The notes under the pieces: model-generated | Seen by the model: the letters and a program-made list of their open reading frames with translations, nothing else | Database searches by the model: none | What the model was told of the DNA's origin: nothing | Shown here: one piece after another, positions 35,208 through 43,300 of the stretch | Position numbering within the stretch: the first letter of the stretch is position 1 | How the letters are laid out: each line of letters begins with the position of its first letter | Program-made: the position numbers and the translations under genes | Assembly: GCA_002733905.1 (NCBI GenBank) | Contig: NVXK01000007.1 | Coordinates: forward strand, 49,424 to 113,423 | Origin: Robiginitomaculum sp. | GTDB lineage: Bacteria; Pseudomonadota; Alphaproteobacteria; Caulobacterales; Maricaulaceae | Direction: 5' to 3' | DNA length: 64,000 nt

Positions 35208-36349
35208 GTAGTTTTTCGCTTAAATAGGTTGAGATATTCATCAAATACATAAAGTCGGTTGCGTCGATTGCCTGTGACTTCTCGTAACACTCCATATTCA
35301 GCAAAATCTTTTATGAGAGCGTTGGCTGTTGCGGGGGTGACTTTAAGTAATCGTTCGGTGCTTTTGACATCAATAATAGGAACCCGGTACAGATAACGCA
35401 TAAAGGTTTGAGCATTGTCTTGCCGCCTTGTGCCAAACCTTGGCAATACTTCCTGTTCAATTCGAGTTTTCATTAGCAAAATGTGGTCACTCACATGAAT
35501 TGCTGACCTTGCCGTTTCTACGACACCATGTAGGAAAAATATCAACCAGTTTTTCATATGACTACCATCTCGGACAGCCATCATATGGTCTATATAGGCT
35601 GTTTTATTACGTTCAAAATAATCTGATAAATATAAAACAGGCTTTTCTAATAAATCATTGGCAGCTAAATATAAGGAGATCATCAATCGCCCAAGCCGCC
35701 CATTGCCGTCAAGGAAAGGATGAATAGTTTCGAACTGATAATGTGCAATTGCAATACGTATCAACGGCGGCACATTTATTGTGGAGCTATGTAAAAATGT
35801 TTCAAGATCACCCATAAGAGTTTCCACCTGTTCATGATGGGGAGGGATGAACACTGCATTTTTCAAACTAACGCCAATCCAGTTTTGACTTTGTCGGAAA
35901 GCCCCGGGTTGTTTGTTGCGCCCCCGTACACCCTCCATCAGCACATTATGTGTTTCTCGTAAAAGGCGATTGGAAAAAGGTAGGCTTTGAAGTTGTTCAA
36001 CGGCATAGTGGATGGCGCGAATGTAGTTTTGTACTTCCGCCCAATCATCCCTTGCTTCAGGTGCAATGTCTGCTTCCGCCTTAAAGGCATCTTCAATATT
36101 AGTTTGTGTGCCTTCAATGCGACTGGATTGAGTAGCCTCTTTGGCAATATAAGAACGAATAATAAAATCAATGTCGGGAACAAGTCGAGCATAGGCATTT
36201 AATTCCCCTAAAGCCCGGTTGGCCTCTCCCAATAGGGTGATAATTTCAGAATCTGAAATTTCCCAAGTATGATTGATGAGAGTAGGTGCAAAACTCTCAT
36301 ATTCATATTGTGCTTCATATTTCCCGGATTGATATGCTAATAAGTCCAT
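35204..36349 (-). CDS. Fic-family protein within the methyltransferase/helicase cluster
   Basis: 381 residues from ATG 36349; an upstream start at 36415 adds an unlikely hydrophobic stretch. The catalytic Fic motif HPFLDGNGRLGR is complete (His about residue 210). An inhibitory motif SSRIEG (about 75-80) matches (S/T)xxxE(G/N) and would keep it inactive until released. A C-terminal winged helix is suggested by VTPATANALIKDFAEYGVLR. It overlaps the helicase gene by 4 bp. It may modify another member of the cluster or a host or phage protein by AMP transfer; the target is not readable. Confidence 0.88.
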   Translation of the reverse strand: MDLLAYQSGKYEAQYEYESFAPTLINHTWEISDSEIITLLGEANRALGELNAYARLVPDIDFIIRSYIAKEATQSSRIEGTQTNIEDAFKAEADIAPEARDDWAEVQNYIRAIHYAVEQLQSLPFSNRLLRETHNVLMEGVRGRNKQPGAFRQSQNWIGVSLKNAVFIPPHHEQVETLMGDLETFLHSSTINVPPLIRIAIAHYQFETIHPFLDGNGRLGRLMISLYLAANDLLEKPVLYLSDYFERNKTAYIDHMMAVRDGSHMKNWLIFFLHGVVETARSAIHVSDHILLMKTRIEQEVLPRFGTRRQDNAQTFMRYLYRVPIIDVKSTERLLKVTPATANALIKDFAEYGVLREVTGNRRNRLYVFDEYLNLFKRKTT

Positions 36350-36476
36350 AATATAGAAACATCCCCACTTTCTAGAATATAGATATATGTATTTTAGATT
36401 CTTACCTAAAAGCAAGCGTTATTTTAGAAACTAGCAAGTTTTTAAAATATGAATCAGGTTATTACAGAAACTTGCA

Positions 36477-39269
36477 CTATGCGGGTTTTACTTTGGTCGT
36501 CATTTCGGTATACATTTCGAAGAGTTTTTCGAGGCGTTCAGTGTCATTCTTGAATCGGCGACCGATATAAATTTCTTCTAAAATTCGGTCATTCTCAGCA
36601 TGGGCAGCGCGTAGGTTTTCTGGCATGGCATCAGGTTTATACAAATCGGCAATCGTTGCAGGGAAATGTGCTTCTCGGGCAAGTAAGATGTTTTCAGCAG
36701 TACGAGTTAAATCGTCCTTATTTCGTATAGTAAGTTTGGGTACGGGGAATGTATTCCAACCGAGGGTGTTTGAATAACGGTAATCCGTTTTCAACTTGCC
36801 GCAAACTGTTGCAATCCAAACGAGGTGGATTTTTGATGCGATAAGTGCTAGATTCCATAGAGAAGCGTCGTATATTACTAATGAGGGAGCCATCGCGACA
36901 ACATTTTCTTCGACCATATCACATGGAAGATAAGCCCTGTTCTCGGATGATAATTGTGCAATAATTAATTTAGGCACCTTTTCAAATCTTGTTTCGTCAA
37001 AGCGATATGGAAATTTAGCAAGATTTTGCGTAGATATTTTTGTACTATTGCGCCTCATTTCAGACACTTTTTTCAATCGTTCAGATATAGTAGCATTTGC
37101 TTGAGCGACCTCTAATTCTGTTTCGCTTAGGATTAGTGCATATCGTAAGATTCCTTTTATCAATTCTTGACCACCAACGATTCTACTAAGAAAACAGTGT
37201 GCAACTTCATATTCAGATAGAAGATCATTTCGTTGTTGAACACTGAAAACTAAATGACCACCGTCTGTCATCTTATCACCTGATAGCATCGGAGGTAGTC
37301 CAAAAGCATTAGCTTTGGTTTTTTGAACAAAAATGTTGGAGGCATTAACTAAATAGGCATTGATAAATTCAACTTCTTTTACTACGACACTGTTATCTTC
37401 GGATGTAGAATAGAGTTTGCATATTTTTCTGCCATGGCTAGAAAAACCAATAATCACCACTGTTACCCCTGCATTATGGCTAGCAAGGTTTGTCCACTTA
37501 AAGCTGGTATGAGCAAAGATGGTTTTACTGCCAGTGCCAAAGATTAGTGGCCACAATATAGGCACTTGCTGACCCTGACAAATGGAATTGGTGGAAACAA
37601 AGGCGGTTACGCCATCGGAGAATGTTAGATAGTCAGCCGCTTTCAAAAACCAACCTGCTACATAATCAAGCGATTTCCATTTTTTTGTCCGGCCTTCAAA
37701 TATCTGCTTTAAATCCTCTTTTTGTTCTTTGCTTTGGAATTTACTGCCCAGATACGGTGGATTCCCGCAAATGTAAGTTTCACCACCTTCATTTGCGAAG
37801 TCAATTTCATTTTGGTCGAGTGGAGAACCGAAAAAATCATCAGCCCAAATTTTTGCTTTGGTTTCACCTGTGGGGGGGCAGATAGATAACCAGTCAAGTC
37901 GCAAAGCATTGCCGCGTGTAATCCAGTTGGTTTTATCAAGAGGTAGGAATAATGAGAGGGCTTCAAATTGACCCATATACAATTCATCACATTGGTATTC
38001 TGCTATGATGAGAGCGAGTCGTGCGATTTCAGCAGCGAAACCTTTAAGTTCTATGCCTCGAAAATTAGTCAGGGGAATGACACTTTTCATACCCCCCCAT
38101 CCTGCGGCGATATTGGCCTTATGTTCAATTTTTCGCATCCGCTTATAAGCAATCACCAAAAAATTACCTGAGCCACAGGCAGGATCAAATACACGAATGC
38201 GAGCAATACGTTTTTTCAGTTTCCCTAGTTGTTGTTTGTTGTTACCCGCTTTTTGCAGGTCATAGTACAAGCTCCCTTCATGCGGGTTTTTTTTGTCACC
38301 AAGGAACAGCGGATTCAAAACTTTTAGAATATTGGGTACAGATGTGTAATGCATCCCCAATTCGCCGCGTTCTTCATCATCGGCTACGGCTTGAATCATG
38401 CTGCCAAAGATATCTGGGTTAATGCTTGTCCAGTCCAGATCGCCTGCACGTAACAAATATGTTCGCGCCATTTTGGAGAATTTTGGAACTTTGACGCTTT
38501 TTCCATCTTTAGCGCCAAACAACCCACCATTCACATAAGGGAAGGCATCAGCATATGGCCGCACATCGTCACGTTCACCTTTGCGGTGATCCAAATCCAT
38601 AGCGGTGAAAATATTTGTGATAACTTCTTGTGTATTGGAACCATCTGATTCCGACATTTGCTGCACAGTCGCTGTGAATAAATTATCACTAAGAAAAATG
38701 CGCGTATCTTCTGCAAAGAAACAAAAAATCAATTGTGCCATGAAATGATTGAAATCGTCACGGTTTTCTTGTTTGGCCCAGTCCTCGTTTTCTTGCAATA
38801 GAGCCACATAGAGTTTGTCCAATCGCCCAGTAGCCTTGATGTCGATAGGGTTATTTTTTAACTCTGCAACAGTTGTGATACCCGCCAAAGGCAATAGAAA
38901 CCCAAAGTGTTTGGGCAGATCACCAAGCTTGCAAGCAATGACCTCACCACTTACCAAATCCTCAGCTTGTATTTCAACCCCATCAGTAGCCAGAATAAAC
39001 TTGGCTTTTTGCTGCGTAGTTTTAGGGCTTTCTCGAAGTGATTTAAGACCGTTATCAACGCCGCCCGGGTCGGTTGTAAGGATATGTATGTTACTGCGTT
39101 GCAAAAGCGCACCGTCCACATCTGTACGGTTGCTGCTCCCTTTCCGCAGACGTTTAAGAGTTGTTTCCTTGTTTCCGAAGGCCTCAAGGAATTGGAAAGG
39201 GAATTCCGCTCGGTCAAACGGCTGAATGACCAGATCAGAAATGGCTTCTTCAATTTCAACAGCGTTCAA
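36477..39269 (-). CDS. MmeI-like DNA methyltransferase without visible nuclease motif
   Basis: 930 residues in the MmeI/type IIL layout. An N-terminal domain (about 1-130) ends with FGFLLPLAG. A helical spacer follows (DDFNHFMAQLIFCFFAEDTR). The gamma-type adenine methyltransferase has LGMHYTSVPNILKVLNPLFL, motif I FDPACGSGNF (361-370) and motif IV NPPY (503-506). A target-recognition region and C-terminal helices complete it. In MmeI the N-terminal domain carries D-x9-ExK; the matching stretch here (about 50-65) reads DGALLQRSNIHIL and has no ExK. It would methylate DNA, with cutting left to the helicase and nuclease. The gap to the Fic gene is 127 bp. Confidence 0.88.
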   Translation of the reverse strand: MNAVEIEEAISDLVIQPFDRAEFPFQFLEAFGNKETTLKRLRKGSSNRTDVDGALLQRSNIHILTTDPGGVDNGLKSLRESPKTTQQKAKFILATDGVEIQAEDLVSGEVIACKLGDLPKHFGFLLPLAGITTVAELKNNPIDIKATGRLDKLYVALLQENEDWAKQENRDDFNHFMAQLIFCFFAEDTRIFLSDNLFTATVQQMSESDGSNTQEVITNIFTAMDLDHRKGERDDVRPYADAFPYVNGGLFGAKDGKSVKVPKFSKMARTYLLRAGDLDWTSINPDIFGSMIQAVADDEERGELGMHYTSVPNILKVLNPLFLGDKKNPHEGSLYYDLQKAGNNKQQLGKLKKRIARIRVFDPACGSGNFLVIAYKRMRKIEHKANIAAGWGGMKSVIPLTNFRGIELKGFAAEIARLALIIAEYQCDELYMGQFEALSLFLPLDKTNWITRGNALRLDWLSICPPTGETKAKIWADDFFGSPLDQNEIDFANEGGETYICGNPPYLGSKFQSKEQKEDLKQIFEGRTKKWKSLDYVAGWFLKAADYLTFSDGVTAFVSTNSICQGQQVPILWPLIFGTGSKTIFAHTSFKWTNLASHNAGVTVVIIGFSSHGRKICKLYSTSEDNSVVVKEVEFINAYLVNASNIFVQKTKANAFGLPPMLSGDKMTDGGHLVFSVQQRNDLLSEYEVAHCFLSRIVGGQELIKGILRYALILSETELEVAQANATISERLKKVSEMRRNSTKISTQNLAKFPYRFDETRFEKVPKLIIAQLSSENRAYLPCDMVEENVVAMAPSLVIYDASLWNLALIASKIHLVWIATVCGKLKTDYRYSNTLGWNTFPVPKLTIRNKDDLTRTAENILLAREAHFPATIADLYKPDAMPENLRAAHAENDRILEEIYIGRRFKNDTERLEKLFEMYTEMTTKVKPA

Positions 39270-39385
39270 CGACTACCCCGATTCTTAATCTCATAAGAGA
39301 ATTTTCAGAAGAATAGAAAGCTCATCCCACTTGAACAACCACTTAATTCCAGAAAAGCCAATTATTTTGACTTCCCCAGGATTGT

Positions 39386-39727
39386 CTACTTAGCACCCCG
39401 TTTTTGAATGCTCTCAATTATTTCAGCTGCGAGAGCAAGGCCTGCATCATCAAGCTCGTTTGTGAGCGCGGTCAAACGTGCCTGAAGTCCAGCACGTTTC
39501 GGTGTGCTTTCATCGCCTTCTATACTGTCAAAGAATGTCTCTAACGGGACGCCTAACTTAATGCTTATCCGCTCTATTGTGCTAACGTGTGGAAAATTAA
39601 GGCCACGCTCTATCTGACTAAGGGCGTCTTCGGAACGGTCAATCAATTCCGCAAGTTGGGCCTGTGTCAATCCCTTCTGTTTGCGAATTGCTTTAACTCT
39701 TCTGCCTATGCGTTCTTTTGTGCTCAT
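39386..39727 (-). CDS. XRE-family regulator of the defence-like cluster
   Basis: 113 residues from ATG 39727; ATG 39742 would add five. An XRE helix-turn-helix (IGRRVKAIRKQKGLTQAQLA, LIDRSEDALSQIERGLNFP) is followed by a helical C-terminus. It stands 116 bp upstream of the methyltransferase on the same strand and 116 bp from the divergent lipoprotein gene, with two GAAC-type palindromes between. It probably controls the timing of methyltransferase and effector expression, like C proteins of restriction-modification systems. Confidence 0.85.
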   Translation of the reverse strand: MSTKERIGRRVKAIRKQKGLTQAQLAELIDRSEDALSQIERGLNFPHVSTIERISIKLGVPLETFFDSIEGDESTPKRAGLQARLTALTNELDDAGLALAAEIIESIQKRGAK

Positions 39728-39764
39728 GCCCCGTACTAACATCTGGGTGATTATTTAAAAAACG

Positions 39765-39805
39765 GAACAAGGTTCGGTAATTCAATATTAACCAGAACAA
39801 GTTAC
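39765..39805. promoter_or_regulatory. Pair of GAAC-type palindromes, likely XRE operator
   Basis: GAACAAGGTTC (39765-39775) and the near copy GAACAAGTTAC (39795-39805) lie 30 bp apart in the divergent region between the XRE gene and the lipoprotein gene. C-protein-like regulators commonly use such paired sites. The assignment is inferred from position and symmetry. Confidence 0.5.
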
Positions 39806-39842
39806 GATATTTGAAAGTTATCCGTATTTAAGGTGGGGCGTT

Positions 39843-40715
39843 ATGCAATCAAACAATATCAGTAGTGAACTTGGACGAGGATATATTCAGGAACTATATT
39901 GCGGCAAATCTTCTGCTTGTGCAGTTGCAGTGTTGTCAGTTGTTTTATTGTCTGCGTGTTCAGGGAGCAATTACCGAATCAACGAATATGCGAGCTCATA
40001 TGGCAATAGGAACGTAAGCCATAACCTTGTGGCACATAATAGTGGCGAATATGCTCAAGGGTGCTTTCTAGGTATCCAAGCCGCATTAACCCAACCCGTT
40101 TTTATCAGAGACACCCCTGAATGTTCAAAAGTATATGCTGTAGCGTCTGCAACCAACCATTATGGAGTTGGCTCTCATACAGCCAACGGTCTACGTGGCG
40201 CATACCCAACATATTACAACACATACGATGAGGGAACCGTCCTACGGGGAAGCGCGCCGTATGGTCACGCCGTAAATGAAACAGCTTATACTCACCGCAA
40301 TACACCGATCAAAGAAAGTGGTGCATATGCTGAAATAGGAACCATTGCTTATGATGTTGGCAACTTAAATGCTACGGGTATTCAAGGGCGTGTAGGGTAT
40401 AATTTTAATTCATATTTAGCCACAGAGTTAGAAGGTTCGGTAGGTGTGCGAGGAATTATAAACCATTCGCTCGGTGCTTTTGTTGTTGCTCGTATCCCGG
40501 TAAGTAAGCGTGTTTCTGTACGCGCACGCGGTGGGTATCATACAACACAGTTTGGTCTGCTTGGACTTACAGGGAATGTAGATGGTGCCGCTTATGGTGC
40601 AGGTGTTGAAATAGCAACAGGTCGCAAGGATGCTCTACGTTTAGATTACACACGCTATTCAACTGTTATCGGCATCTCAAATTCTCTTGCCGCATCCTAT
40701 ATTCATAAGTTTTAA
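39843..40715 (+). CDS. Lipoprotein with predicted outer-membrane barrel-like C-terminus
   Basis: 290 residues. A hydrophobic segment ending in the lipobox LLSACSGS (Cys about residue 39) marks a lipoprotein; the first 25 residues before it are unusually long and polar. The middle is Tyr/Asn/Ser-rich. From about residue 155 on, alternating strands (YAEIGTIAYDVGNLN, TGIQGRVGYNFNSYLATELE) end in AASYIHKF with a terminal Phe, as in small beta-barrel proteins of the OMP_b-brl type. AAGGTGGGG precedes ATG 39843. Island cargo of unknown role; surface exposure would fit a phage-receptor or exclusion role, but this is speculation. Confidence 0.65.
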   Translation: MQSNNISSELGRGYIQELYCGKSSACAVAVLSVVLLSACSGSNYRINEYASSYGNRNVSHNLVAHNSGEYAQGCFLGIQAALTQPVFIRDTPECSKVYAVASATNHYGVGSHTANGLRGAYPTYYNTYDEGTVLRGSAPYGHAVNETAYTHRNTPIKESGAYAEIGTIAYDVGNLNATGIQGRVGYNFNSYLATELEGSVGVRGIINHSLGAFVVARIPVSKRVSVRARGGYHTTQFGLLGLTGNVDGAAYGAGVEIATGRKDALRLDYTRYSTVIGISNSLAASYIHKF

Positions 40716-40754
40716 GATACTGGGACGTAAGCATGTTCACAGGGTAGAGACAGA

Positions 40755-42035
40755 TTAATTCGTCCGATATGTACTGTCTTGGACTTTGCTCGATGCGGAA
40801 TTTATTTTATTAAATAGTCTTGGCATTTTCAACCCCATGCTTGGTTTTTCTTCATTGTAAGTCTGTTTCAGATCAAATTCATTTAACATGGAATACCCCA
40901 TGAGGTATTTGATGTTTGAACGTAAATAGACATCCTTAAAATAACGTTCGCCCGCGCCCCTGCGCCCTTCCATTCGAGTTTTCCTAGGAAAATCTTCTAA
41001 ACGTCTACTTATTTGCTCTGCTGAATATTTGTCACGGTTTTTTAATTTGCCAAGAAAATGTTTGTCATTGAAAGATTTTATCAAAAGATCATCCTCTGAT
41101 AGGAAATATATATCGGCTAGTTTGTCTTCTGTTAATGGGATGATGGGGTCCAAGAAACACTGCATCATTTCTTTTTCTGAATATAACCCTTCAAAAAAAC
41201 CCACTTTATCAACAATGCGGTATGGTTTGTATTTTGAACCATTTTGCATACATAGCAATCGCCTGTGTGGTTCCCATCGATCTCCAAGTACAGTCTCAGC
41301 GACTTGAACAATTTGCGTATCCGTTAAGGTTTTAAGATTAGCTAACGCCGCCAAAGCCACCTCTGCTCTAGAATCTGAAATCATTTGGAATAGTATTAAA
41401 GTAGCTTCTTTGTTTTTAGAGTATTTCGACGCAATAGCACGAAACAGTGATTTCAAAATAGAAGCACTATCGAAGCGATAATGCAAAATGCTTTTTGCAT
41501 ATTCGAGAAATTCACTATCTGATTTGATGAAATCTGCCATGGCAACCAACGCACTTGATTGGGTTACTGTACTTGTATCGTCATGGAGAACCATTTTGGC
41601 TAAATTTTGCATATCTTTGGAGTCTAACCCAGACAGCACAAACGAACTACGGGCAAACACGTCACCATTCATTATTTGGATGTACTCTTTATTGGTCTGC
41701 TTGTTTTTAAGTAATTTCTGTTTTTCAACACCATAGGCAAAAGGCGAGTTTTCTAAATCACACTTGCTGAAATTTGTTGTTTCATCAATTCTGAAATTCA
41801 CACCAGTCGTGTTTGATAAATTACAACCTGTAAAGTTATAGTTACGCAAGTCTGCATTAGTGAAACTAACACCACTAAAATCCCCATATTGAAAATCAAC
41901 CTTGGGGTCTAGCCCATACAATTTTGCTTTTTCAGAGAAGCTTGCTGTTTTTTCCTTCTTTGCTTTTGCAATTTGATCAAGGGCATTTTGATCAAATATT
42001 TTATACTCAATGGAGTTTATAAAGGAATCAGTCAT
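40755..42035 (-). CDS. Pentapeptide-repeat protein with HEAT-like helical region
   Basis: 426 residues. About residues 45-90 form a short pentapeptide-type coil (FSGVSFTNADLRNYNFTGCN, LSNTTGVNF, FSKCDLENS). A predominantly helical region of HEAT/Armadillo-like pairs follows (about 130-290, MQNLAKMVLHDD, SRAEVALAALANLKTLT), then a basic C-terminal domain (PRKTRMEGRRGAGERYFKD). No signal peptide. It overlaps the upstream gene by 8 bp, so the two are co-translated. A decayed copy of its 3' end lies at 6119-6230. I do not recognise the family. Confidence 0.7.
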   Translation of the reverse strand: MTDSFINSIEYKIFDQNALDQIAKAKKEKTASFSEKAKLYGLDPKVDFQYGDFSGVSFTNADLRNYNFTGCNLSNTTGVNFRIDETTNFSKCDLENSPFAYGVEKQKLLKNKQTNKEYIQIMNGDVFARSSFVLSGLDSKDMQNLAKMVLHDDTSTVTQSSALVAMADFIKSDSEFLEYAKSILHYRFDSASILKSLFRAIASKYSKNKEATLILFQMISDSRAEVALAALANLKTLTDTQIVQVAETVLGDRWEPHRRLLCMQNGSKYKPYRIVDKVGFFEGLYSEKEMMQCFLDPIIPLTEDKLADIYFLSEDDLLIKSFNDKHFLGKLKNRDKYSAEQISRRLEDFPRKTRMEGRRGAGERYFKDVYLRSNIKYLMGYSMLNEFDLKQTYNEEKPSMGLKMPRLFNKINSASSKVQDSTYRTN

Positions 42036-42867
42036 GGTGATCAGCTATATATGAAACGGACAGATGGATGCGGGAGTCTTCGTTTTGAACCCTCTGGCTC
42101 TCACGTATTCTTTTTGTTGCGAATGCTTTTAGTAATTTTTCATCATTTACCTTGTCTGTCATACGCCAAAATTTCGAGTTTTCACTCACTTTTCTAAAAA
42201 TGAAATCTCTGGGAAGTACAGACAAGTAGACTGTAACAGAAGATGAGTTAGCCCCTTTGACGGGAATTAATCGACACAATGTTTCAGTGCCAATGGCTAA
42301 CTGGTCCATAGATTCTTTACTATTTGGGTAGCCAAATATCCACCTTTCCCCTGTTGCAACTTTTACAAAATGCTCAGTATGTTGGTGTTTTTCAGTAGCG
42401 GTAAAAGATGTTTTGATGTCTGTCGAAACACCCCCTTTCAAAGAAACACCCCCTTTCGGGCCAACCGGAGTCAGCTGGGCTTGCGCTTCTCCCTCTAAGG
42501 ATGCCTTAGATGTTTTTTCTTTAGTTGCAGTGCGTTGTACTTCTGAGGTTTTATGGGCCATCTGTACATCAGAAAACCTATTTTTTTGATCAACCGTATA
42601 ACCACTAGTCTCAACAAATAATGTCGCTTTTTTTACACCCACTTCATATATTTCCCCATTCACATCTTCCTCATGGGCACTAAACCGAAGTGACGCATAT
42701 AGTGGATAAAAAGGTAGATCACCTGCATTTTCCATCACTAATTCTAACTCTGACAATGGAGATAAATTATCGTTTTCAGACACAAGGCATCGATCATGCT
42801 TAGAAAATAAATCATCATAATCTAGAGGTTCAGAAGGCATGAATATCGTGGGTCCTTTATTACACAT
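42028..42867 (-). CDS. Unknown protein paired with the pentapeptide-repeat protein
   Basis: 279 residues (ATG 42867; ATG 42840 is an alternative). The first 90 residues look beta-rich (LPFYPLYASLRFSAHEEDV, VKKATLFVETSGYTV). A polar lysine/threonine-rich stretch follows (SEVQRTATKEKTSKASLEGE, GPKGGVSLKGGVSTDIK), then a second beta-rich part. No signal peptide and no recognisable motif. First gene of the two-gene operon with the pentapeptide protein at the right end of the island. A toxin/partner or sensing pair is possible but unproven. Confidence 0.65.
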   Translation of the reverse strand: MCNKGPTIFMPSEPLDYDDLFSKHDRCLVSENDNLSPLSELELVMENAGDLPFYPLYASLRFSAHEEDVNGEIYEVGVKKATLFVETSGYTVDQKNRFSDVQMAHKTSEVQRTATKEKTSKASLEGEAQAQLTPVGPKGGVSLKGGVSTDIKTSFTATEKHQHTEHFVKVATGERWIFGYPNSKESMDQLAIGTETLCRLIPVKGANSSSVTVYLSVLPRDFIFRKVSENSKFWRMTDKVNDEKLLKAFATKRIRESQRVQNEDSRIHLSVSYIADHHD

Positions 42868-43016
42868 TGAGTATTGTGAAGCGGTAGGATGCTAGATTTT
42901 CCGCTGTAACTACCATCTTTATATTATATAAGAACCATTTTACAAAATTCAACTATGGGTAAAAGGAGAAGTACGTCAAAGATTCTAGTTTAGAGCAACT
43001 TATTTTAACCATCACC

Positions 43017-43037
43017 GTGGCGACTCGGTGGCGATTC
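43017..43037. promoter_or_regulatory. Right integrase arm-site pair
   Basis: GTGGCGACTC (43017-43026), one base, then GTGGCGATTC (43028-43037) repeats the pair at 22859-22879 exactly and lies 63 bp inside attR. It is a likely integrase/excisionase arm site. Confidence 0.65.
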
Positions 43038-43099
43038 TGAATATTTTTAATTTGATGTAAAACTTACACCATTTGTAACTCATTGATTTTATTGGATAA

Positions 43100-43149
43100 A
43101 ATGGCGCACTGGGGAGGATTCGAACCCCCGACCCCTTGATTCGTAGTCA
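43100..43149. repeat. attR: 50-bp repeat within tRNA-Arg
   Basis: Identical over 50 bp to attL at 22694-22743 and covers the 3' half of the intact tRNA-Arg gene. Flanking bases differ on both sides. It marks the right boundary of the island, which has kept a working tRNA at this end. Confidence 0.9.
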
Positions 43150-43178
43150 AGTGCTCTATCCAACTGAGCTACCAGTGC
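43102..43178 (-). tRNA. tRNA-Arg (anticodon ACG)
   Basis: On the minus strand: acceptor GCACTGG...CCAGTGC, D arm GCTC-AGTTGGATA-GAGC, anticodon arm CTTGA-CTACGAA-TCAAG with anticodon ACG, T arm GGGGG-TTCGAAT-CCTCC, discriminator G and an encoded CCA. All helices pair. It reads arginine CGN codons after A-to-I editing. Its 3' part is the integration target of the island on its left. Confidence 0.97.
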
Positions 43179-43300
43179 CTACCGTTACAATGTCTATATG
43201 ACATATGTATCAGGAAAGGGCGTTAAAGCCTATAGCCGCAACAATTGCAAGCCTCTTTTATGCTTAATTCCTAATTCTTTTCATTTTGCAGATGAAAGCT

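Larger units (their letters stand above)
22694..43149. mobile_element. Integrative genomic island in tRNA-Arg(ACG), about 20.4 kb
   Basis: Bounded by the 50-bp direct repeats at 22694-22743 and 43100-43149. A tyrosine integrase lies next to the left end, with an AlpA-like regulator, primase and RepA-like genes following. A two-part sequence (GTGGCGACTC, one base, GTGGCGATTC) occurs near both ends, as expected for integrase arm sites. Cargo: a recombinase/ParB trio, a methyltransferase-Fic-helicase-nuclease cluster, a lipoprotein and a pentapeptide-protein pair. No conjugation genes are seen, so it would need a helper to transfer. Confidence 0.9.
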
